Source of the DNA: Siphonodentalium dalli
Lineage: Eukaryota > Mollusca > Scaphopoda > Gadilida > Siphonodentaliidae
NCBI GenBank assembly: GCA_032622095.1
Contig: CP136069.1
Location: 3,873,566-3,937,565, forward strand
Reading direction: 5' to 3'
Length of the DNA: 64,000 bases
Part shown: piece after piece, positions 34,039 to 45,087 of the stretch
Layout: every line of letters begins with the position of its first letter
Numbering within the stretch: position 1 is the stretch's first letter
Position numbers and translations under genes: made by a program
The notes under the pieces: model-generated
The model's database searches: none
The model's input: the letters and a program-made list of their open reading frames with translations, nothing else
What the model was told of the DNA's origin: nothing

Positions 34039-35915
34039 ATGAAAGTGTCAATGACACTGTAGCTCAACTTAGGTAGGGGAATAATTTAATGGTTGACAGT
34101 AAATGGAGGAATAGGAAAGGTGCTAATTGAAATGTCTAACCTGCGCCAAAGGATTTAGTGATGCAAAGAGTAAGATACAAGATGGCTGCTGGTGGCCATT
34201 TTTTTTTACCAATTGACCCCAAAAGGACTCGTTCCCATCTACGTATAATTGTTAACATCCATGACAAATTTTATGAAGATCTGACCAAAGCTACGACCTA
34301 CAAATTTCATGATGATCAGACGAACAGTACGACCTGTAGACCGCGCCAATGGATTGAATTTTGAAATCCAAGATGGCCGCTGGCAGCCATGTTATTTGGC
34401 CGAATGACCCCACAATGATTCGTTCCCATCTACATGTCAATGACAAATTTCATAAAGATTAGACCAAAGGTACAACTCGTTCCCATCTACATGTCAGTGT
34501 TAACATCCATGACAAATTTAATAAAGATCAGACCAAAGGTATGACCTGTAGCCCACGCCAAAGGATTTAGTCATGCAAAGAGTAAAATACTGGTGGCCAT
34601 GTTTTTTGACCGAATGACCCCAAAACGACTCGTTCCCATCTACATGTCATTGTTATAATTCATGACAAATTTCATGACCATCTGACCAAAGCTACGACCT
34701 GTAGCCCACACCAAAGGATTTAGTCATGCAAAGAGTAAAATCCAAGATGGCTGCTGTGGCCATGTTTTTTGACTGAATGACCCCAAAACGACTCGATCCC
34801 ATCTACATGTCATTATTAACATCAATGACAAATTTCATGATGATCAGGGGAACAGTACGATCTGTAGCCCGCGCCAATGGATTGAATCTTGAAATCCAAG
34901 ATGGCTGCCAGCGGCCATGTTTTTTGGCCGAATGACCCCAAAATGACTCGTTCCCATCTAAATGTCAATGTCAACATTCATGACAAATTTCATAAAGATC
35001 AGACCAAAGGTACGACCTGTAGCCCGGGCCAAAGGATTTAGTCATGCAAAGAGTAAAATCCAAGATGGCTGCTGGCGGCAATGTTTTTTGGCCGACACGA
35101 CCCCAAAATCCCTCGTTCCCATCTACATCTCATTGTTAACATCCATGACAAATTTCATGATGTTCCGATCGAAGCTACGACCTGTAGCCCGCGCCAAAGG
35201 ATTTAGTCATGCAAAGAGTAAAATCCAAGATGGCTGCTGGCGGCCATGTTTATTGGCCGAACAACCCCAAAATGACTCGTTCCCATCTACATGTCAATAT
35301 TAACATCCATGACAAATTTCATGATGATCAGACGAACAGTACGACCTGTAGCCCGCGCCAATTGGATTGAATTTTGAAATCTAAGATGGCCGCCAGCGGC
35401 CATGTTTTTTGGCTGAATGACCCCAAAATGACTCGTTCCCATCTACATGTCAATGTCAACATTCATGACAAATTTCATAAAGATCAGACCAAAGGTACGA
35501 CCTGTAGCCCGCGCCAAAGGATTTAGGTCATACAAAGAGTAAAATCCAAGATGGCTGCTGGCGGCCATGTTTTTTGACCGAACGACCCCAAAATCACTCG
35601 TTCCCATCTACATGTCAATATTAACATCAATGACAAATTTCATGATGATCAGGATGAACAGTACGACCTGTAGCCCGCGCCAATGGATTGAATCTTGAAA
35701 TCCAAGATGGCTGCCAGCGGCCGAATGACCCCAAAATGACTCGTTCCCATCTACATGTCAATGTCAACATTCATGACAAATTTCATGAAGATCAGACCAA
35801 AGGTACAACCTGTAGCCCGCGCCAAAGGAAATTGTTGACGGACACACGCACACACGGACGACGGATGCCAAACCATGGCAATAGCTCAAACTTACAAAAG
35901 TAAGTTGAGCTAATA
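34039..35915 (+). mobile_element. Pearl/Helitron-like element E, complete
   Basis: Both termini are present: AAAGTGTCAATGACACTGTA at the start; ACGGACGACGGATGCC, CCATGGCAATAGCTCAAAC and AAGTTGAGCTAA at the end, with about 11 core units. A 12 bp direct repeat AACGCTCTTTAT lies just outside on each side (34018-34029 and 35934-35945). The first part duplicates element D. Confidence 0.82.
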
Positions 35916-35945
35916 AGGAATTGAGCAACAAAGAACGCTCTTTAT

Positions 35946-36470
35946 GTTTACCATCATAATATAAAGAAACACCAAGAAAGTAACTTTTTATGCTTTGTTT
36001 ACATAACAATCGTCAAATTTACGACAATAACATACTGTTTATGAGATATTTCTCATTTGTATATTACAAAGTATGTCTTATATATTTGAATAATATTTTC
36101 GTTTGTAGCGGTTTTTTGACAGGTGGAAATATGTTCACAGGATACCCACCAAAGCCTTCCGTACCTTTAAAGTATACTGCAACTTTGTTTCTTGTCAATA
36201 GCAGAATACATAATGCTATTAAGAAGTGACACAAAACACAGAACATTTTTTTTAATTATAAGTATTGAGCAGTGAGAAATATTTGAGTCGAGGAAACCAG
36301 TAACGAAGGCGATATTAACATGATTTCTGTCAGCGAATAATTGTTTACGTTCCAATGACTATTAAAATGTACTGAAAACAAACTGCTAATGGGTGCCAGA
36401 CTTCATAAACACAAATTATGTATTAATGGTGTAACAACATATTTCGTTCTTAATTGTCTAAAAAAATAGG
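35946..36470. other. Stretch without recognised features
   Basis: AT-rich; frames up to 79 codons without domain or repeat signal. Confidence 0.45.
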
Positions 36471-36710
36471 GGATGGGGATGTTTGGATCTCTAGTTTAAC
36501 GACATTTTTCGGTCTTTAATAGTTTAATGACATTTTTCGGTCTTTATAATATCTCAAGATATAGGGGGTATTTGGATCTCTAGTTTAACGACATTTTTCG
36601 GTCTTTATAGTTTAACGACATTCTCGGTCTTTAATATTTCAAGATATAGGGGCCCTTAGTGGGTATTTGGATCTCTAGTTTAACAACATTTTTCGGTCTT
36701 TGATAGCAAA
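36471..36710 (+). repeat. Short tandem repeat with GACATTTTTCGGTCTTTA units
   Basis: Three ~100 bp blocks start GGATCTCTAGTTTAACGACA, contain one or two GACATTTTTCGGTCTTT submotifs, and two end ATTTCAAGATATAGGGG or similar. Confidence 0.8.
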
Positions 36711-36939
36711 ATGGAAGAAGCACATCTTTGGAAAGATGTGGTGGCCCTAAAAAGGAAAGTTGTTTGGTGATCTTGAAATGCAGTTTTTCTGAACAGTCTT
36801 CCTTGATTAAAGTGATGTGAAACACTCCGGCAGACAACGGGCAGAGTGATCAAATAGAAATTAAGAATAATCTTTCTCAAAGTAGTTATTTGTTACGAAT
36901 ATTAATCCAAATGGATGATACACAACGTCATTCTTATAT

Positions 36940-37115
36940 ATTAGTTAAATGCAATGACTCTCGATGGCGAAATCATTTTTGTTTAATTATAGCCGATAGT
37001 TGCACCCCGAATCGAGATGTAAATATTTACAATTTGGAGTAGTTCAGACGATGTTCTCTATGAAGTGGGATGGTAGATTTTTTTGGAAATTTTCAGTGAT
37101 GTTAGTAGAATGATA
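36940..37115 (+). repeat. Diverged paralogue of 32940-33110
   Basis: Shared order: ATGCAATGACTCTCGATGGC-like start, TAGTTGCACCCC, CGAATCGAGATGTAAATA, GTTCTCTATGAAGTGGGATGG. A further relic with CCACTCCATAGAAAACATC is at about 53130-53175, minus strand. This is an older dispersed repeat. Confidence 0.65.
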
Positions 37116-37266
37116 ACATTCCCCAGGTTGGCAAAGTGCCTGAGCACTAACTTATCAATTTCTCGCACCCGAAAAAGTCCATAACAAGTCCATAATATGT
37201 CTTTAAGCATATATATAAATCTCCGAAAACAAAAATTCTAAAGCATTAAACGATTTGCTATATTTC

Positions 37267-37389
37267 CAGGGCATATATTTCATCTGATTTTGCGAGAATC
37301 CATATATACTTTTTCACGAGAATCCAGGGTAATTTGCGAGAATATTTACGAGAATCTAGATTTGGATTCTCGCCGAAATATAAGCCCTG
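37267..37389. mobile_element. Small MITE, 123 bp, CAGGGC ends
   Basis: CAGGGCATATATTTC and GAAATATAAGCCCTG are inverted ends, flanked by ATTTC on both sides. The interior repeats GCGAGAATCC and its complement. A diverged reverse copy lies at about 7505-7640. Confidence 0.75.
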
Positions 37390-39285
37390 ATTTCACTCTG
37401 AAGTGTGCCTAAATGGCATAAATTGTACCGTGGTTCCCATGTTCACCAAAGTGGCATAAATTTATTTCAGGATAATACTAATTTTAGGCATTCATTTATA
37501 TCACTGATATCAGGACAATAAATAGCCATTTCCATTGCATGGAACAAAGAGCGTTATTGTTTATCGGTGTTGTTTTTGGAAGTGGTGGTAGTTAAATTTT
37601 ATACATTTCGACCCCCAATAAGTATTTCCGAACAAATGAATTATTAACAAGCGTGACATGACATCATTGACGAAGATAATTAACACCGATCTACAAGCAA
37701 TTAAAGTCTTAAAATGAGCTAAAATTTAACATTTTCTTTAAAAAATTAACATTTTTATCTCTCGTGACATAATTGTCACCAATAAAAACAAATTTGATTC
37801 ATCGTGGAAGTTAGTCGGTGACTATAAATAATGTCACCATTCAACTGAATGTTGTTGAGCATATTTCAACCAATTTTGGAAGTTTAAATGAATATTTTCT
37901 TCACACGCAAAGTAAAATTGACAAATTTCAGGATTTTAGCCTGCTTCGTTGGGACCAAAATTTGTTGTGCACACTCAAGAAACGTCTACCGACACTCGCT
38001 AGGCCAAATTATGCCATGACCATGCTATAAACTAGCTTGAAATTGGCAAAACAATGAATTTTTTTTGGTTGAAAAAATTTACATGGGAATCTCCAGTCCA
38101 TATATAGGCATAGAGAACGATTATTTTTCGATAAAAACGAAAATAATGCGAAATGAAATTCGGCACTCGACAGAATGGTGCAGAATAACATACGTGTCTT
38201 GTTATACGCGAAAATTTGACCTCATTCGATAAATTAGTCTCGTAATTAAGGAATGTGGAATTCAGTGTTACTGTACATGGCCGACGCAATTTTGAAATGT
38301 AAACACGCATCAAACACGCATCAAATTTACCTTTTGTGAGAATAACAAAAGCGCAACCTTGATCAAAGTAATACAATACACAACAACACATAGAATAAAA
38401 CTGATATAAACACGGTATACGTGAGAATAAGACGCGTATTCAGACGTGGAATTTGACATTTCTTCGCTTCGATGCTATAAATATATTTGACCCAGATAAC
38501 CGAGATGCAGCTATCTTTTGCGCACGTCACTTTCCATATTTGGAATTTCCATATATGGGATTTGTGTTAACCTCAATACCGATCAAGTTATCTTAGCATA
38601 AACATAAAATATATTGTAATTTATGCAACTACGACCCTGGTAACCCTGATAACTAATAAAATATACTGGCCAATTCATTTTAAGATCGTTATTTCACTTT
38701 GCTTTAGGCATAAATACATTCTTAAATGCACATAAACGACCCATTGGCGTTAAATTAAATATACTCAGTATTTATTAATATTAGTTTTTTATTGCTCAGT
38801 ATAGAGTTAGACCCTTGACACCTGTCAATATATTTGGGCTGAATTCATATGATGCGGTATTATTCCTCGAAATAAACAACAAAGCTGTCGTTATTTCGAA
38901 ATGTCGTTTGGGCTAGCATTTACACAAATCCTCCGTGTGTTCTCCTCAATTGACACGCAGGTTCTCAGTCGACACACAGGTTATCCCAGAAACCGGTGTG
39001 AAATAAACAGCCAAGGTTTGGCTGAAATGAGTTATTTAATGAAATCATTTTGGCTAAAGAGGTTCTATTTCTGATATACACAAATCAATTTTAGTAACCA
39101 AATGAACTTGTTTTACCAAGGAAATATAATTGCTTAGCAAACCGATTTTACCTTTGCTTTTACCTAGGCATTGCCTATTGCCTCGGCTAATTCCCAGGGC
39201 TGAATATATAAGAATGATGGCGTGTTGTCAATTTGGATTAATTTTCATAAGAAATAACTACTGCAAGCAAGATTATTCTCAATTT
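37390..39285. other. Long stretch without recognised genes
   Basis: AT-rich, only short frames (longest 119 codons on the minus strand at 38032-38391, no domain). This is the largest region free of recognised repeats and might hold undetected short exons. Confidence 0.5.
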
Positions 39286-39287
39286 CG

Positions 39288-39400
39288 ACAGTAATGCCCA
39301 AAGTAATCGACCTCTTAACCCTTATAGAGCCCCACATAGACTGGAGCAGACGACACTCTGCAGTGCATGCTTCCATCTGTGTGAGGCTTCCTGTGGGATA
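39288..39400. repeat. MITE end fused to a GAGCCCCACA repeat
   Basis: CAGTAATGCCCAAAGTAATC and TCTTAACC run straight into a GAGCCCCACATAGACTGGAG unit ending CTGTGGGATAAAT, the same family as at 1100. Confidence 0.65.
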
Positions 39401-39414
39401 AATCTCTTAATTAA

Positions 39415-39490
39415 CCCTTTACCCAACAAACCGGCCAAAAACGGCCAAATAAAGCTGCAACAGCCTAAATTATCTTGGGTCTGTCTCAAT
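39415..39490. mobile_element. Left end of a TTAA-type MITE
   Basis: TTAA followed by CCCTTTACCCAACAAACCGG matches the element at 14994, but the sequence switches to another repeat after about 75 bp. Confidence 0.75.
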
Positions 39491-40165
39491 ACAAGACAGT
39501 CAATGACTGTGGGGTCGCTCACCAGACTGCAAAGACTGATAAGACTGGGACTCTGGAGACCACAACAGTCAGAACTTTTCATAACCACTTTAAAAGAAGT
39601 AGATATCTAAAGAGTTACATGTAAATCTAAAACAAAAAATTTGGAGTTATGTCCCTGGCCCCGCCCACATTTGACCCAGTGACCTGATTTGAACAAATCT
39701 GAACCCCAGTCACCCAAGGATCCTTCATACCAAATATGAACCCATATAGCCTGATGGTATTTGAGAAGAAGTCACTTTAAGAATACTATGGAGGGAAAGA
39801 GTTATGGCCCTGGCTTCGCAACTATTTCAAGTGAACTCATTTGAACAAATCTGAATGTGAGTCACTTAGGGAACATCCACACCAAATATGAAACCATTCG
39901 GTCTTATTGTTCTGAAGATGTTTAAAAGAATTACTATGGTGGGAAAGAGTTATGGCCCTGGCTTCGCAACTATTTGACCCAGTGACTGCATTTGAACAAA
40001 TCTGAATGATAATGACCTAGGGAACATCCACACCAAATATGAACCCATTTAGTCTTATGGTTCCAGAGGAGATGTTCAAATAATTGTTGTCGGACGGACG
40101 GATGGACGGACAGACGATGGACGGACGAGGAGTGATGACTATAGCTCCACTGGAGCACGGGTAGG
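39491..40165 (+). mobile_element. Second pearl-like family, forward copy (3' truncated)
   Basis: It begins with the palindrome GACAGTCAATGACTGT, has ~170 bp units marked by AGAGTTATGGCCCTGGCTTC, TGAACAAATCTGAA and CACACCAAATATGAACCCAT, and ends in GGACGGACGGATGGACGG plus AGTGATGACTATAGCTCCAC. Architecture equals elements A-E, with different sequence. Its first ~125 bp recur inverted at 52489-52613. Confidence 0.78.
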
Positions 40166-40189
40166 GTGGCTGGTTGGTAATTAAATCTC

Positions 40190-40560
40190 TTATCTCCGCC
40201 CCTATTTGAACAAACGTGAATCCCCATCTATGAGATCCATTCATTTGGTAAAAATGACCCCAAATCTGAAAAAATCTAAACCCCAGTCACCGAAGGACCA
40301 TCCACACCAAACATAATCTAAATAGTCCAGATGGTTCTTGAGAAGAAATTGTTTTAAGAATTACTATGGAAGGAAAGAGTTATGGCCCTGACTTCTCACC
40401 TATTTGACCTGATGAATTCATTTGAACAAATCTGAATGTGAGTCACCTGGAGGACATCCACACCTAAATATATAAACCCATTTGGTCTTTAATATGTATC
40501 TGGAGAAGAAAACAATTGATGGACGGATAGAGACATAATGACAGATGGATGGATGGGAGA
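40190..40560 (+). repeat. Additional core units of the second pearl-like family
   Basis: More units with CACACCAAACATAATC and AAGAGTTATGGCCCTGAC follow, then a diverged ATGGACGGATAG microsatellite end near 40520. Confidence 0.65.
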
Positions 40561-40678
40561 ACAGTCTGACATAGAGACTGACAAATTCAATCCAATATAC
40601 CCCCCCCCCCCAAGTTTTCTTTGCAAAATCAGGGTATAATGAGTTCAACTGGATACTGGTGGTTAAGAACATAATATT

Positions 40679-41110
40679 CGAACAGACAAGCCTGAACAAA
40701 TTGTCTGACATTTGCAGAATGAGGTCCCCAAAGGGTGAATTTAATGACACAATCCTGCAATGCGGGCTAGCATCACCAAATTCACCTTCTGGGGACCTCA
40801 TTCTGTGTAGACCTCAACATCTAGGGAGACATAGCATTAGATTGAAGTTCTCCAGTTGAAGTTTGTGATGTGCACCCATTGGGCACCTCAATTATGCATT
40901 TTATATTCACAAATTAGGGGATATAGAAACTAAACAGAAGGGCTAAAGTAAGTAAAAATGTCAATTTAAGTGCCTATATACTTCCCAGAAGATGAGGCTT
41001 AAGCAGAATGAGGACCATGGCTAGTGTATTTGGTGATACTAGACTGCTGTGCAGGGTAGCATAACTAAATTCACCCTCTGGGGACCTCATTCTGCAAATG
41101 CCAGATAGAA
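40679..41110. repeat. Palindromic AATGAGGTCCC repeats
   Basis: GCAGAATGAGGTCCCCAAAG, CACCAAATTCACCTTCTGGG and GGGAGACATAGCATTAGATT segments occur as in the clusters at 1322 and 14340. C-rich runs lie at about 40600 and 41130. Confidence 0.7.
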
Positions 41111-41214
41111 GACAAATTTAATCCAATATATACCCCCCCCCCCCCATTTTTCTTTGAATATTAGTCGTATGATTTCATCTGGATAAGTGGTGATTAAAAC
41201 AATAATATGAAATG

Positions 41215-41765
41215 GCCAAACCTGATATTAGTATGTCTGACATTTGTAGAATTAGGTCCCAAAAATGTGGATTTAATGACAATATTCTGTAAGGCAGGCT
41301 AGCATCACCAAATTCATCCTCAATCTGATTAGGCCTCAATGGCCAATAAAACCAAGGAACAGATTGAAGTCCTACAGTTGAAGTTGGTGATACACACCCA
41401 TTGAGCACCTCAATTATGCATTTTATCTTCTGCAAATTAGGGGGACATTGAAACTGAACAGGTGGAAAAAAGTGACTAAATCAATGAAGTCCTACAGTTG
41501 AAGTTGGTGATACACACCCATTGAGCACCTCAATTATGCATTTTATCTTCTGCAAATTAGGGGGACATTGAAACTGAACAGGTGGAAAAAGTGACTAAAT
41601 CAAACTGTCAATTTGATACTTCCCAGAAGATGAGGACTAAGCAGAATTAGGTCCCTGGTGGGTGTATTTGGTGATGCTAGCATGCTGTATGGGGTAGCAA
41701 CACTAAATTCACCATCTGGGGACCTCACTTAGTAAATGTCAGACACAATATTTCCAGACTTGAAA
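41215..41765. repeat. Palindromic family copy with a ~121 bp direct duplication
   Basis: The block from GAAGTCCTACAGTTGAAGTT to GAACAGGTGGAAAAA (about 41366-41471) is repeated at about 41487-41591. Flanking AATTAGGTCCC and GGGGACCTCA motifs belong to the palindromic family. Confidence 0.8.
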
Positions 41766-42140
41766 AAATCAAAGCCATTCACAGTATCATTGAATGTCAG
41801 TCACCACCTAACATTGAATGGAAGCACCAGTTTGTTGTTAAATTGCTACAGATATGTTTAGATTAGAATAATACATGTCATCTGGCCAGTTTATATAATT
41901 AATGACCTGTACCTTTACAGATATATATGCCTCTGTGGTGCATGAGAAGAGGTATTAAATTGAGAGGTGATATGGCTTGGAAGGGATGTTGGTTGATGGC
42001 AGGGTTGGGCCTGGGCCATGTGGGAGGGGGTGGGTGGGGGAGGGTGGAATGTTTCCATAATTCCATTAAAGAGTAAAGTTTCATAACTCTGCAGATGTTA
42101 TATATAATGGTGTCACTTTTTTTCAAATTTTAAAACATGT
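41766..42140. other. Unassigned stretch
   Basis: Contains a GGGAGGGGGTGGGTGGGGGA G-rich run near 42020-42050; no gene signal. Confidence 0.45.
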
Positions 42141-42300
42141 TTAAAAAAAATTGTCCCAGAAGATGAGGCCTAAGCAGAATAAGGTAATTGAGGGTGTGTT
42201 TGGTGATGCTAGCCTGCTGTATGGGGTAGCAACACTAAATTAACCATCTGGGGACTTCATTCTGCAAATGTCAGACACACTATGTCCAGGCTTGGAGAAA
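42141..42300. repeat. Palindromic AATGAGGTCCC family fragment
   Basis: AGATGAGGCCTAAGCAGAAT and GGGGACTTCATTCTGCAAAT bracket a diverged middle. Confidence 0.65.
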
Positions 42301-42509
42301 TGAACAATGGACTATTCATTGTAGACTCTGGTACTAGTAGAATATTTGTTTAGCTAATGTCATGTCGTGTAATGACAGATGGTAAACTGGTCTGAAGCAA
42401 GCAGTCTGAAAAAGAATATCGGGTGACCACACTATGATAAATTGGCTTTTTCAATTATACAGGCTTCAGTGTTCTCTTAAAAATTAATAGTGCATAGCAA
42501 AGAGGTGTG

Positions 42510-42690
42510 AATTATAAAGGGCCATAACTCTGTTAAAATATATCGGATCAAAACCATATTTTAACTTGATCTGTCTATGAGTGTCAAAAATTCCTATGCC
42601 AAATATGGTGTTGATCAGATGAAAAATGTTTGAGTAATCCTGTCTTGGATGAATTCTATATCAAAACAAGAGTGGAAGGGGTTAAATAAA
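42510..42690 (+). repeat. Single unit related to the GGGGCATAACTC array
   Basis: GGGCCATAACTCTG, a TCGGATCAAAACCATATT block and CTTGATCTGTCTATGAG resemble one diverged unit of 11327-12110. Confidence 0.5.
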
Positions 42691-42759
42691 CAATACATAA
42701 ATCCATACAGATGAAGAACATGCTAAGAAAAATCTAGGTAAGAAATATGAGGCTGTGAT

Positions 42760-43374
42760 GTGTCCTAAACAAAAATTAAAGGTCAAAATGCAAAAATTAA
42801 ATTTTTTGTTTTTAAAGTTATGTCCCTGGCTCTGCCCCTATTTGACCCAGTGACCCCATTTTAACAAATCTGAACCCCAGTCACCCCAAGGTCTCTCTGT
42901 ACCAAATATAAACTAAATCGGCCAAATATTTTTTTAGAAGAAGTCATTGTAAGAATTACTATGAGTTATGGCCCTGGTTTCTCAACTAATTGACCGGGTG
43001 ACCTCATTTGAACAAATCTGAACACCAGTCACCCAAGAACCCTCCATACCAAATATTAGCTAAATCGGCCCAATGGTTCTGAACAAGAAGTCGTTGTAAG
43101 AATTACTATGGAGGGATAGAGTTATGGCCCTGGCTTCGCAACTATTTGACCCAATGACCTCATTTGAACAAATCTGAATGAGAGTCACCTAGGGAACATC
43201 CACACCAAATATGAACCAATTCGGTCTTCCGGTTTCAGAGGAGAAGATGTTCAAAGAATTGTTGACGGACGGACGGATGGACGGACGGACAGACGACGGA
43301 CGAGGAGTGATGACTATAGCTCCACCGGAGACTTCGTCTCAGGTGAGCTAATTTCGTCTCAGGTGAGCTAAAAA
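42760..43374 (+). mobile_element. Second pearl-like family, copy with intact 3' end
   Basis: Three or four ~170 bp units lead into GACGGACGGACGGATGGACG, AGTGATGACTATAGCTCC and the end TCTCAGGTGAGCTAA. The last 19 bp (TTCGTCTCAGGTGAGCTAA) occur twice in a row, so the terminus is duplicated. Confidence 0.8.
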
Positions 43375-43686
43375 CCATACCAATATGGATATCATTGGAA
43401 CCGGCTCATTGACCACATTGTGATGGTTACAGTTATGCCCTGTGCCAATGCATTCTCTTATATATGCGAGTCGACCATAGGTCGCCTCGCATATATAAGA
43501 GAATGCATTGGCCTAAAAAAAATCTTTTTTTAACACTTTTTACCATTTTTTCTTGCATTCTTTGACAATTTTATAATTTTTAATGTGTTAAGCCAATGCA
43601 TTCTCTTATATATGCGAGGCGACCTATGGTCGACTCGCATATATAAGAGAATGCATTGGCACAGGGCCGTTCTGTTGGGTAAAGGG
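43375..43686. mobile_element. TTAA-type MITE, left-truncated
   Basis: The right end TGTTGGGTAAAGGG is followed by TTAA (43687-43690); two opposed hairpins lie inside. The left CCCTTTACCC end is missing and the element abuts the terminus of the pearl-like copy. Confidence 0.8.
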
Positions 43687-43690
43687 TTAA

Positions 43691-43787
43691 CCAAAGCAGA
43701 ATTATGGGTAACTTTTCGACTAAATCCTGAAAAGTTACCCATAATTCTACTTTGGTTAAGAGGTTGATTACTTAGGGCATTACTGTA
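43691..43787. mobile_element. Partial TA-flanked MITE
   Basis: AAAGCAGAATTATGGGTAAC faces GTTACCCATAATTCTACTTT, ending GGGCATTACTG and TA. The outer left end is replaced by the neighbouring MITE. Confidence 0.75.
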
Positions 43788-44226
43788 TTTGATCACCCTA
43801 CCGGAGAGGGGATGCTTCAAACCACTTTAAGTTATGTTGTCAGAATGTCTGCCATTTGGGAGGGGAGGGTGACGAAATATCATTTATAGATATTAACTCA
43901 CCGTAATCTGTTGAAATCTATGGGTTACGATGCTGTAAATTCGTAAAGTTCTTAGTCATAAAATTATTTCTAAAAATCTATTTTTAGAACTCTTGTCGGA
44001 GTCTGTGACTTCCTGTTTTCGATATTGTCTGATGATCCACTGCAATGTAAAATAAAGACAGGACATGATACATCTTTATTTACTCACATGTGACTGTAAA
44101 ACTGTGAAAGCATGTTGCATATAACATATCTATAGTAAATCACTATAATTTTAGTATACATTCTGCTGGAAACTATTGGCAAAATGTAGACCATATCAGA
44201 AAGTATTGAATCAGAGGTTGGTAAAC
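43788..44226. other. Unassigned stretch
   Basis: AT-rich with no recognised repeats or genes. Confidence 0.45.
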
Positions 44227-45086
44227 AACAGGGGTGGGTAAACAATTGTTATCAAGGAGAAGTAGATTGTAATCAGGGAGAAGTGGACTGTTATCAGGGA
44301 GAAGTGGACTGTTATCAGGGAGAAGTAGATTGTAATCAGGGAGAAGTGGACTGTTATCAGAGAGATGTGGACTGTTATCGGGGAGAAGTGGACTGTTTCA
44401 GAGAGAAGTGGACTGTTATCAGAGAGAAGTGGACTGTTATCGAGGAGAAGTGGACTGTTATCAGGGAGAAGTGGACTGTTATCAGGAGAAGTGGACTGTT
44501 ACTGTTATCGGGGAGAAGTGGACTGTTATCAGGGAGAAGTAGATTGTAATCAGGGAGAAGTGGACTGTTATCAGAGAGATGTGGACTGTTATCGGGGAGA
44601 AGTGGACTGTTTCAGAGAGAAGTGGACTGTTATCAGAGAGAAGTGGACTGTTATCGAGGAGAAGTGGACTGTTATCAGGGAGAAGTGGACTGTTATCAGG
44701 AGAAGTGGACTGTTACTGTTATCGGGGAGAAGTGGACTGTTTCAGAGAGGAAGTGGACTGTTATCAGAGAGAAGTGGACTGTTATCGAGGAGAAGTGGAC
44801 TGTTATCAGAGAGAAGTGGAGTGGACTGTTATCGGGGAGAAGTGGAGTGGACTGTTATCGGGGAGAAGTGGAGTGGACTGTTATCGGGGAGAAGTGGACT
44901 GTTATCAGAGAGAAGTGGACTGTTATCAGAGAGAAGTGGACTGTTATCGGGGAGAAGTGGACTGTTATCAGGGAGAAGTGGACTGTTATCAGAGAGAAGT
45001 GGACTGTTATCAGAGAGAAGTGGACTGTTATCAGAGAGAAGTGGACTGTTATCAGGGAGAAGTGGACTGTTATCAGGGAGAAGTGG
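44227..45086 (+). repeat. 21 bp minisatellite with higher-order structure
   Basis: About 40 units of GGGAGAAGTGGACTGTTATC(A), with variants such as TAGATTGTAATCA and GGACTGTTTCAGAG. A composite block of several variants repeats with a period near 214 bp (for example GAGATGTGGAC at 44363 and 44577). Because 21 is a multiple of three, all three forward frames stay open, giving heptapeptide repeats that should not be read as proteins. The array ends abruptly at the IAP-like sequence. Confidence 0.95.
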
Positions 45087-45087
45087 T

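Noticed and set aside
34158-34364. Small protein conserved identically at 31891-32097
   Set aside because: Both lie in pearl-like core units within the inverted duplication; identity reflects recent DNA duplication, not selection.
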